In this document: piece after piece, positions 1 through 9,412 of the stretch | Layout of the letters: every line of letters begins with the position of its first letter | Numbering within the stretch: position 1 is the stretch's first letter | Assembly (NCBI RefSeq): GCF_021730395.1 | Contig: NC_069367.1 | Span: forward strand, 20,334,501-20,398,500 | Source: Mercenaria mercenaria | Taxonomy: Eukaryota; Mollusca; Bivalvia; Venerida; Veneridae | Reading direction: 5' to 3' | DNA: 64,000 nucleotides | Translations under genes and position numbers: made by a program | The notes under the pieces: model-generated | Seen by the model: the letters and a program-made list of their open reading frames with translations, nothing else | Databases searched by the model: none | Told to the model about the DNA's origin: nothing

Positions 1-371
1 ACCTACTGAATGTACGCACGTATTGAACATACAGGTTAGGGTCTGGTTTAACATATGCGTGCGTACACTCAATGCTGACCAATATCTTGTATAACCCAGA
101 CATTGGTAGAAATCAGTTATAACCTTGTAACAATTTCTTTTAAACTTATCACCTTTGAAAATATTGTATAATTAATGTGACCTTTTACAACTATATAGGA
201 AGTTTAAGCAAGTACACTTATTCCATTACAGTTAAAACTTCATACGAAATGCATTAAAGATGATTGAGAATATTCATGTTTTACTAGCTATATGTTTAAG
301 ACATGCCAGTTTAATAGCAGCTTTTTTTTTGTTTGCTTTTTTCCACTAACAGATGTTACAGCTAATGTTAA
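1..371. other. Intergenic, no gene seen
   Basis: AT-rich, no convincing frame. One imperfect stem: TGAATGTACGCACG at 7-20 pairs with CGTGCGTACACTCA at 58-71 (one mismatch). Function unknown. Confidence 0.5.
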
Positions 372-1313
372 ACAAGAGGGCCATAATGGCCCTATATCGC
401 TCACCTGAGTTAAGTTGCTTGCTTGAACAAATTTCTTTGCTGAAGCTTCAAAAACAAGAAAGTAGGTCAGTAGGTCATATTCATGGTCACTGAAATTAAG
501 TTTTAAGATTAGTGAGCAAAACTGTACATGTCATCCAAATTTCAAGGCTGTATCTTATAAAAACAAGAAAGTAGGTCAGTAGGTCACATTCATGGTCACT
601 GAAAGTCAGTTTTAAGATAGGTGTACAAAACTGAACATGCCATCCAAATTTCAAGGCTGTATCTTAAAAAAACAAGAAAGTAGGTCAGAAGGTACCAAAT
701 ATCAAAAAGCATAAGCCTTGCAGTTTGGCAAGAAGATTTTTAAAGTTTTTTCCTATATATGTCTATGTAAAACTAGGGAACCCCGTGGCAGAGCCTCTTT
801 TCACCCCAGGGGAATAATTTGAACAATCTTTGTAGAGGCCCATTATATGATGTTACATACTTAATATCAAAGTCCTAGGCCTTATGGTTTTTGACAATAA
901 GATTTTCAATGTTTTCCCTATATGAGTCTATATAAACCATGTGACCCCCCGGGCCGGGGTCATATTTGACCCTAGGGGGATAATTTGAACAATCTTGGTA
1001 GAGGCTCACTAGTTGATGCTACATACCAAATATCAAAGCCCTAGGCCTTGTGGTTTTGGACAAGAAGATATTTAAAGTTTTTCCTTTCGGTTCCTTTGGC
1101 AACCAGAGTTCTGTACGGAATTCAATTCTTTGAACAGTTTTTAAAGAAGACCATTCAAGGATCATCTCTGTGAAGTTTCATCAAATTTGGCTTGGTGGTT
1201 TAGGAGGAGATATTGTTTAAAGGGAAGTGTAGATGGACGCCGGACGGACGGAAAGACGCCGGACGGTGAGCGATCACAATAACTCACCCTGAGCCTTTGG
1301 CTCAGGTGAGCTA
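372..1313 (+). repeat. Dispersed repeat, GGCCAT...CTCAGGTGAGCTAAAA family, copy 1
   Basis: Opens with a short palindrome (AGGGCCATAATGGCCCT) followed by CGCTCACCTGAG and closes with CTCAGGTGAGCTAAAAA, so the ends are inverted repeats of about 11 bp. The interior starts with roughly 109-bp tandem units (the CAAGAAAGTAGGTCAG motif recurs near 455, 564 and 673) and ends in a GGACGGACGG-rich stretch. Just before the 3' end is a hairpin, TGAGCC-TTT-GGCTCA, followed by CTAA. A second copy lies at 54454-55706. No coding potential, so it is non-autonomous. The class is unresolved; a Helitron-like 3' end is one possibility. Confidence 0.8.
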
Positions 1314-2247
1314 AAAACAGGTCTTTTGCACACTTTTACATCGGTAAACAGGTCCTAATTTCGTACAGGACGTTCTATATCAATGAGGTACATCTTTCAC
1401 AAGTACCTTGAGCTGAGTAGTTAATTATGCACGGGCTACTATATATAGCTTTATCCAATATTGTTACTTTTACTAATCGCTGTTCCAAAGAAGCAACTGA
1501 CAACTGTCCCATTTAGGTCAAATATTGAAGGTAAGTTAACACTGAGTGAGTATTTGCTTTAGATCAAATCGTTATAACCGAACCCATGTTTGCAAAAGAA
1601 ATAACCCTGGCGGACATGCCGCCGGCCAAGTTCCTAGCCTTACTTACAGGCATACTAACACTGTTTGTTTGTTTGTTTTTTGTTGTTTTTTTTTTTTTTT
1701 GTTGTTGTTGTTGTCTCTCTTAACACACGTTTTCTTTCCTGTTAAACCCCCCCCCCCCCCCCCCCAAAAAAAAAAAAAAAATGACAAGAACAGCAGTTTT
1801 ATGCTAGAATAAAGCATAATATTTGCTGAAAAATTGACATAATCTTAATTTATATTTTGTAAGCAAACTCACACAGAGTGACTGTGAGGCCCTGAAAGGG
1901 GTATGTAAAATGGGGACTGTACGAACGTTGAATGATGATAAATTCGACCACTTTGTCATTTACAAATTTTTCTCCTTAGTATTATATTGAAACTTTCCCA
2001 AAAAAATGCTGCAACAGTCACTCCTGATCAAGTAATAAAAAGTGAGCATGTGCAACAAACATCCTCTTCCCCAGTGATTTTGGATAAATATTTTTTAAAC
2101 AGATAAATGTAAGTCGTGTATTATACAGAATATTTACCAATTTTGTTTTTGTTTACACCAGTTTGTGTAGAAAGTGATTGCTATTAGACGGGGTGTTCAA
2201 TTATATAAATATCCGATTGAAATCGAATAATTTGAAGGTGGTTGACT
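1314..2247. other. Intergenic with homopolymer runs
   Basis: No supported gene. Around 1676-1782 lies a T-rich/GTT tract followed by a C run and then an A run (about 1747-1782), which produces a spurious 88-codon frame at 1546-1812. Confidence 0.5.
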
Positions 2248-2318
2248 TTAACATCTGTCAGAGTTTATCATCAGCGCCAGTATACTTATATCGAATATTT
2301 TGAACTTCGGAATGAAAT
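2248..2318 (-). CDS. Possible terminal exon of the 2677 minus-strand gene
   Basis: On the minus strand an AG (2320-2319) after a moderately pyrimidine-rich tract is followed by 71 bases that complete the split codon (T|AT, Tyr), encode 22 more residues including a hydrophobic stretch (DISILALMI), and end in TAA. The implied intron is only 183 bases. Phase agreement alone could be chance. Confidence 0.25.
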
Positions 2319-2502
2319 CTGAGAATGAAATATTTTATGTACACAAAAATGAGTTTAATGTTGAATCAGCAAAACCTTTATGTTGTTGTTTTTTTCTGTT
2401 GGACGGTTAGTAGTGTAGTTACCACGAGCTGTTTATTCTAAAACAAAAATACTCTCAATTTTCCAAGTGTAGGTTATAATTATATATGAAAAAAAAACTT
2501 AC

Positions 2503-2677
2503 ATATACGGTTTTTGTTAGGGGGCTCTTCGATCAACACCTTTTGTATCCTAACTCTCGGTCTACCAGGGTCTAGCCGTATCGGATGGAGCAGGTTCGGG
2601 TCGCGAGGGTCTGGCATATACATAGCCCCAATTAGGGATACCAGTAGCACGATGACATACAGCGTTAAAAAACGCAT
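2503..2677 (-). CDS. First coding exon of a small secreted protein (unrecognised)
   Basis: Starting at the ATG (2677 down), 58 codons read MRFLTLYVIVLLVSLIGAMY and then a Pro/Arg-rich stretch with PDPRDP, RLDPGRPRVR and EEPPNKNRI. Residues 1-18 look like a signal peptide, so the product is probably secreted. The exon ends in phase 1 at a consensus donor (GTAAGT, intron starting at 2502). Seven bases upstream of the ATG is TTTTCAACAG, a plausible acceptor, implying a 5'UTR exon further right. A phase-compatible last exon may lie at 2248-2318 (acceptor TTCTCAG, 23 codons to TAA), giving 81 residues, but that exon is weak. Layout resembles the gene at 38179-43146. Family not recognised; a cationic, proline-rich secreted peptide is all that can be said. 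Confidence 0.5.
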
Positions 2678-3016
2678 GTTGTTGCTGTTGAAAATATAAA
2701 AATGTTCTTGATTTACATGTGTAACTTTTTTAACATATGGAATAAAAGGAAATTCTATGATTACCTCTGTCGCAGGAAAGGCGAGATTTCAATTCGCTGA
2801 CGTTTGGAACTGTAATCATTGCACTGGTACTGTCACATAGACATGATTGTGTAGCAGGCTAAACATAAATATAGAAAATCATAAACTTCATAACAACTTG
2901 AGATTTGTCAAATGATGACACTGCTCAGAATAGGAAGGAACTTAGTCCAACATCGACCCACCCTACTAAATACAAACAAATGCAATTTCAAAACAGGGCA
3001 AAACAAGTTTATCTGA

Positions 3017-3025
3017 TACTAAATT
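3017..3025 (+). repeat. Left 9-bp direct repeat (candidate TSD) of the foldback element
   Basis: TACTAAATT, repeated exactly at 12053-12061. The bases outside and inside differ between the two sites, so the match is exactly 9 bp. Confidence 0.7.
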
Positions 3026-4375
3026 ATTTTAGTTAAGTTGGTCTGCAGTTCGCAGTTCGCAGTTCGCGTTTCGAATTGCGAACTGCAAACTGGTCTGCAG
3101 TTCGCAGTTCGCAGTTCGCGATTCGAATTGCGAACTGCAAACTGGTCTGCAGTTCGCGATTCGAATTGTGAACTGTAAACTGGTCTGCACTTTACGATTC
3201 AAATGTCAACGTGCAGTCTGATCAACAATGTCCTGCACATTGCAGACAAGAATGCATTTCACAGTTGGTCTGCAGTTCTCGTTTCGAATTGCGACCTGCA
3301 AACTGGTCTGCAATTTGCGATTCGTGTTGCGAACTGCAAACTAGTCTGCAGTTTACGATTCAAATTTTCAAGTGTGCAGTCTGATCAGCACTGCCAGGCA
3401 AATTGTAGACAAGAATGCATTTCAAATTTGGTCTGAAGTAAGCAGTTCGCGTTTCGAATTGCGAACTGCAAACTGGTCTGCAGTTCGCGATTCGAATTGC
3501 AAACTGTAAACTGGTCTGCGCTTTACGATTCAAATGTCAACGTGCAGTCTGATCAACACTGTCCTGCGCATTGCAGACAAGAATGCATTTCACAGTTGGT
3601 CTGCAGTTTCGCGTTTTGATTGCGAACTGCAAACTGGTCTGCAGTTCGCAATTCAAATTCAACTGCAAACTGGTCTGCAGTTCGCGATTCGAATTGCAAA
3701 CTGTAAACTGGTCTGCGCTTTATGATTCAAATGTCAACGTGGCAGTCTGATCAACACTGTCCTGCGCATTGCAGACAAGAATGCATTTCACAGTTGGTCT
3801 GCAGTTCGCGTTCGAATTGCGAATTGCAAACTGTCTGCAATTCGCGATTCGAATTCGAACTGCAAACTGGTCTGCAGTTTGAGATTCATATTGCGAACTG
3901 TAAACTGGGCTGCAGTATAACAATTCAAATTTCAAAGTGCAGTCTGGATCAGCACTGTCTAGCGCACGCATGCGGACAAGAATGCATTTCATAATTAGTC
4001 TGCAGTTTGCATTTCGCGTTTCCAACTGCGAACTGCAAACTGGTCCGCAGTTCGCGTTCCGAATTGCAAACTGCAATCTTGTCTGCTGATTACAATAAAA
4101 AATTTCAAAGTGCAGTCTGATCAGCACTTTCTTGTGCATTGCAGAAAGAATGCATTTCACAGTTGGTGTATAGTTCGCAGGTTGTGTTTCCAATTGCGAA
4201 CTGCAAACTGGTCTGCAGTTTGCGTTCGCGATTCGAATTGCGAACTGCAAACTGGTCTGCAGTTCGCGATTTGAATTCGAACTGCAAACTGGTCTGCAGT
4301 TCGGGATTCGTATTGCAAACTATAACTGGGCTACAATTAACGATTCAATTTCAAAGTGCAGTCTGTCAGCTAACT

Positions 4376-5210
4376 AATACAGATGGATAACTCTAGCTAC
4401 CCTAAACGTGTTATTTTATGCTAAAATCTTTAGATACGTAGGTAGAATCACCTGGGCTACTCAGGTCAAACACTTGTTATTTTTTGTATGGTTTGGGTTA
4501 TGTTTGGGTTTCACATGATGTTGGAAATATTGACTGCTTCGTTAGTATTTTTCGTCAAAGACTCATAGATTGTCATAAACAAAACTGGAAGAGTCTATCG
4601 AAGAATCAAGTGATGTTCACCATATAAACATTTTAAACTTATTAAATACAGAACGTTACCTTACAATAAATTTGCCATTTAAATACAGACTAGCAATGTC
4701 AAAATTTCGTTGTTCAAGCCATAAGCTGCATGTTGAACTGGTAGTGCACAACAATACACCTTTTGAATCTCGTATCGTCATATCTGCAATTTTGTTATAA
4801 TAGAAGTAACACTAGTATTGTTGAATGTGAATATCATGCTTTTTTCAATGTGAGAATTTAGTGAGATCCGTAATCAGTTAACTTCTTAATTGGTATTCAT
4901 CTGACAGAAGTATACAAAGTTTTATAAACATACTTAGCTCTGATAATGAAAAGGGTTATATCTAACAGCATTGTATCTTGAGAAACTCTTAAATAATGTT
5001 TGACCTGTTAAATATGTATATCAGCAGCCTATGTTTACTAGTCGACTGTGTGCTGACCTATGAATATGTATTTTAACTTATCCGATTGTATATGTACATT
5101 TTGTGTGGGATCACAACTGTTTATATATTTACTTACTAATATATTATGTATGTGTAATTTGGGCCGGAGGCCTTGTTACATTTCATAAACTTTTGACTTG
5201 ACTTGACTGA
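4376..5210 (+). mobile_element. 5'-truncated LINE fragment inserted in the left satellite arm
   Basis: This non-satellite block interrupts the array. One frame around 4655-4745 reads RYLTINLPFKYRLAMSKFRC followed by SSHKLHVE, closely matching the C-terminal part of the LINE at 19388-21176 (LTKLRVSSHRLHIE). Upstream, near 4550-4610, FRQRLIDCHKQNW matches that LINE's VKQRLKDQFVQNW. The frame is broken and the zinc knuckle is not seen. The 3' end is (TTGAC)n at about 5187-5208, immediately before satellite resumes (TGTCCAGCGCATTGC). The mirrored stretch of the right arm is uninterrupted satellite, so the insertion came after the arms were made. Confidence 0.8.
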
Positions 5211-5959
5211 CTGTCCAGCGCATTGCGGACAAAATGCATTTCATAATTAGTCTGCAGTTCGCATTCGCGTTTCCAACTGCGAACTACCAAACTGGTCCGC
5301 AGTTCGCGTTCCGAATTGCAAACTGCAATCTTGTCTTGCTGATTACAATAAATTTCAAAGTGCAGTCTGATCAGCACTTTCTTGCGCATTTCACAGCTGG
5401 TCTAATAGTCGCAGTTTGTGTTTCGAATTGCGAACTGCAAACTGGTCTGCAGTCGCAGTTCGCAGTTCGCGATTCGAATTGCGAACTGCAAACTGGTCTG
5501 CAGTTCGCGATTCGAATTCGAACTGCAAAGTGGTCTGCAGTTTCGGGATTCGTATTGCAAACTGTAAAACTGGGCTACAATTTACGATTCAATATCAAAG
5601 TGCAGTCTGATCAGCACTGTCCAGCGCATTGCGGACAAGAATGCTTTTCATAATTAGTCTGCAGTTCGCATTTCGCGTTTCCAACTGCAACTGCAAACTG
5701 GTCCGCAGTTCGCGTTCCAAATTGCAAACTGCAATCTTGTCTGCTGATTACAATAAAAATTTCAAAGTGCAGTCTGATCAGCACTTCTCTGCGCATTGCA
5801 GACAAGAATGCATTCACAGTTGGTCTATAGTTCGCAGTTTGTGTTTCAAATTGCGAACTGCAAACTGGTCTGCGGTTCAAGATTCAAAATAAAAATATAT
5901 TTGAACGTTACTCTTATACTTATAAGTAATAGGTCAGTATTTGCTAAATATAAAGTTTT

Positions 5960-6190
5960 GAGCCGTGCCATGAGAAATCAACATAGTGGGTTTGCGACCA
6001 GCATGGATCCAGACAGCTTGCGCATCCTCAGTCTGGTCAGGATCCATGCTGTTCGCTAATGGTTTCTCTAATTGCAGTAGGCTTTAAAAGTGAACAGCAT
6101 GGATCCTGACCAGACTGCGCGGATGCGCAAGCTGGTCTGGATCCATGCTGGTCGCAAAACCACTATGCTGATTTTCTCATGGCACGGCTC
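5960..6190. mobile_element. MITE (GAGCCGTGCC family), copy in the left arm
   Basis: Terminal inverted repeats GAGCCGTGCCATGAGAAA / TTTCTCATGGCACGGCTC. The interior is itself largely palindromic (GACCAGCATGGATCC on both sides). No coding. Flanks are TGCTAAATATAAAGTTTT on the left and ATTAATGTTAATGGTCTGCA on the right, and the same flanks, inverted, surround the copy at 9581-9818. No clean target-site duplication seen. Confidence 0.85.
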
Positions 6191-6426
6191 ATTAATGTTA
6201 ATGGTCTGCACTTCCTCCCTCTTCAGTAGAACTGCAAAGTGCCGGCAAGTCTGCGGCTCCTAGTTTTCGATTCGAACTACGAACTGCAAAACTGGTCTGC
6301 AGTTCTCAGTTCGCAGTTCGCAATTCGTATTCATAATTCGAATTGCGAACTGCAAACTGGTCTGCAGTTCGCAGTTCACGATTTCGAATTGCGAACTGCA
6401 AATTGGTCTGCAGTTCAAGATTCAAA

Positions 6427-6535
6427 ATGAAAATGAAATTTGAAGGTTACTCTTATACTTAAAAGTAATAGGCAAGTGTTTGCTAAACGTAATGTGAAAG
6501 TCTGCACTTCCTCCTCTCCATTAGAACTGCAGACA
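6427..6535 (+). repeat. Duplicated arm segment without the MITE (empty-site paralogue)
   Basis: GTTACTCTTATACTTA, AAGTAATAGG and TTTGCTAAA, then GTCTGCACTTCCTCC, repeat the sequences on either side of the 5960-6190 MITE, but here they are joined directly. The left arm therefore contains a direct duplication in which only one copy carries the MITE. Confidence 0.7.
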
Positions 6536-7000
6536 AGAATGCATTTCACAGTTGGTCTACAGTTCGCAGTTTGCGTTTCGAATTGTGAACTGCAAACTGG
6601 TCCGCAGTTCGCAGTTCGCCTTTCGAATTGCGAACTGCAAACTGGCCTGCAGTTCGCAGTTCGTGATTCGAATTGCGAACTGCAAACTGGTCCGCTGTTC
6701 GCAGTTCGCCTTTCGAATTGCGAACTGCAACTAGCTGCAGTTCGCAGTTCGCAGTTTCGCGATTCGAATTGCGAACTGCAAAATGGTCTGCAGTTCGCGA
6801 TTCAAATTCGAACTGAAACTGGTCTGCAGTTCGAGATTCGTATTGAGAACTGTACACTGTGCTGCAGTTTATGATTCAAATTTCAAAGTGCAGTCTGATC
6901 AGCACTGTCCAGCAAAATGTAGACAAGAATGCATTTCACAGTTGGTCTGCAGTTTGCAGTTCTCAGTTCACGTTTCCAAATGCGATCTGCAAACTGGAAA

Positions 7001-9412
7001 AGTAAAGAAGAAATGAAAAATCTTGAAATGGAGCTTTTCTATCTTGCAGGATTTTGTTTTCAATGAATTTAGTAACATTTTTATGGAGGAGCCGCCCATA
7101 TCAATTACCGTTAACAATATAGATAAGCTTAAATATAAACAATGAAAACATGTAGAAGTTATAGCGTGTTTGTCACGGGATGTACATTTCATGTTCTTTA
7201 AACTTAATAGTGCGTCGCCGCGCATAGCGGGAAACATACTTTTCCCTGGCGGTATCGTCTGCTGTTTAATTGAATATGGATATCCTCGGCAATGAACGTG
7301 TTATTACGAATATTAACGGAGATGTCCGAGGCACTTCATCCTTGCCGTACAGTCTTTGTGAATTCTTGTCATATAGGTTACATTCTACCAATTCAATCCT
7401 TATTTATTTCATATTAATAACAAAACATTCAGACCTCATTTTCAGCACTTTAGAGCATTTCAATGATATGAAAACCATATATGGTCATTTAGTATAACAT
7501 GTCTTCTTATCAAAAATAGAAAAATATTGACATGTTATGTTGTATATAAGAAAAATATCTGTTCTGAGAAACATCACCCTCTAAAAATGCCCCATGAAAA
7601 CAGCCGTTTAGCAATTACGCGTAGGTAGACATTTTTCGCAAAGAATAAAACTTATTCCAGGAATTTACAATGAAAATGGTCTAGATCTATTCTCAATACA
7701 ATAACAATAAACATAGCCAAAATTTAACTGTCACCAGCCTCCTCATGTCACTCATATACCAGACTTCATCCATAGCATGGAACTACATTTTGGACTACTT
7801 CACATGTAACACTGAGTAGTCACTTCGGTTTGGTGTAATCCGTCCTGTATGACCAATCTTCTTGGTTTGTTTTATGAGTATAAAGAGAGCTAGAATGAGA
7901 GAAGAAATTCACTGGTGTTCTCTTAGTACCTTTTACTGCCAAATTCCTTCTACGCTCAGAGCAGTTAATGTACTCTTACGAGCAATACAGTAAAATTCAT
8001 AGAAAACTGAATTAAAATCATTTAGAATTCTTATGATTACTTCAATTAATTTCACCAGTCGGTGTGGCAAGGAATATTTTGAAATATCTTTAATATTGTA
8101 GTTTTGTATTTCTTTACAGAGCGCGTGAATTTTTTTGTTTTTTTTTTTTTGTGTGAAAACTTTGTATTATTTTATCTTATTTTATCAGTTGATATGTATT
8201 GTGACATGTTTCATGTAAAGACATTTACACCCATTATAGGTCGTCTACAGCCAAGTATGGCCTAATGTAACTCTTAAAATGGCTTAAGCCCAACCCGTTT
8301 ACTGTCATGATGTTATAACATTTTTTCTTATCGAATGCTTTTAACTCAAATACATTTCTATTGTATTTAGGACTTATTAAAAGGTCATAAAACACATGAA
8401 CTGACATTATAAAAATAAAATAAAAAATCTTGTGCAGCTTTTGCAGTAGTGCGTTGTCCTGTAAATAATTTCAGCTTTACATTGTGTGATTTCTGTTACA
8501 GTACATGTGTTGTATATCATTTCAATTTTAACAAAAATTATATTGCCCTTTGTAAATAAATCAACGAAAGATTAATTGTAAGATTAATCAAAGAACTGTT
8601 TCATTTGACGGAATTTGCCCGGATATTGAAGTAACTAGCCGGAATGTTCAAGTCACTGTCAGCCCACTCAAGAATGCTCATCTAAAGTCTGACTATAGCT
8701 CACTGACTTTGGATTATTTCTGACATATAAAATATTCAGATTGTAACCTACAGGTCAATGCAAGCTTGACATATCTGCGTCGAAGCCTGTATTGATTGCC
8801 AGTCAGAGAGAGAGGCTAATTTTGCGATGAACTGCACCTGAGAACTGGCTAATTTTGCCATGAACTTTAACCTATTTCTAACTTTCTGAAACAGAACAAT
8901 TGATAATATATAACGAATATTAACGAAAGTAGTCCCACACACAGCAAAGTACGCAATCGTATTTTGACAGTGTTTAAAGCGAAATATACTGGACTTATTG
9001 TACAAAATATTCATAGATAGTGTCATATAAAGAAGAAAGTCCGTATAATCTCGTCCCTATCAAAACCAGCATATTACATACATCTGCTAATAAAATACCA
9101 ACAAAATTACACCATTCTTGCCGCCGCCTTCGGATATGTCCAAAGGTAGCACTGGAATGCTCAATCGACAGACCGTTTTATTGTCTTGGTATTATAATGA
9201 AATATGACATAAGAAATCTGCAAACGGTCAGTACTAGAGCCTGGGCTTTGATCTTGGCTTAGAAACTTACTTTATAAAATCTTGTTTGGTTTAATGTAGT
9301 GGGGCTTTGATATGTGCAGGTGTCTAATACTTTTAGAGATTTTATCTATTTGTGCCATTGATAATAATTTGAATTAAATTGTCCATAACTAATTGGAACG
9401 ACGACATGACCA
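7001..9412. other. Loop of the foldback element, no gene recognised
   Basis: 2.4 kb of AT-rich non-satellite sequence between the arms. Open frames are short (75 codons at 7270-7497 plus, 92 at 8748-9026 minus, 80 at 9020-9262 plus) and show no family signature, DDE triad or zinc finger I can recognise. Contains T runs (near 8130-8150) but no repeats matching elsewhere in the window. Confidence 0.5.

Larger units (their letters stand above)
3038..7000 (+). repeat. Left arm: GAACTGCA/TGCAGTTC satellite array
   Basis: Two interleaved unit types. (a) About 38-45 bp, built on GCGAACTGCAAACTGGTCTG and CAGTTCGCGATTCGAATTGC, itself near-palindromic and sometimes with extra CAGTTCG inserts. (b) About 80-100 bp, containing AAGTGCAGTCTGATCAGCAC and GACAAGAATGCATTTCACAG. 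They alternate in higher-order blocks. The array is broken by a LINE fragment (4376-5210) and a MITE (5960-6190). Frames of up to 176 codons occur on both strands, with reading imposed by the repeat; they are not genes. Confidence 0.9.

Noticed and set aside
1546-1812. 88-codon frame with poly-Pro and poly-Lys
   Set aside because: Created by homopolymer C and A runs.
3203-6874. Many open frames of 60-176 codons on both strands (e.g. 3720-4250, 5234-5653, 6440-6874) with repeated CELQTGLQFAIR-like peptides
   Set aside because: They are the satellite translated in different frames; both strands stay open because the unit lacks stops. No start context or splice signals.
7270-7497. 75-codon frame in the foldback loop, briefly considered as an OTU-protease fragment because of INGD and CEFLSYRLH
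   Set aside because: The catalytic GDGNCLF-type motif is not actually present, and there is no further domain support in any frame nearby.
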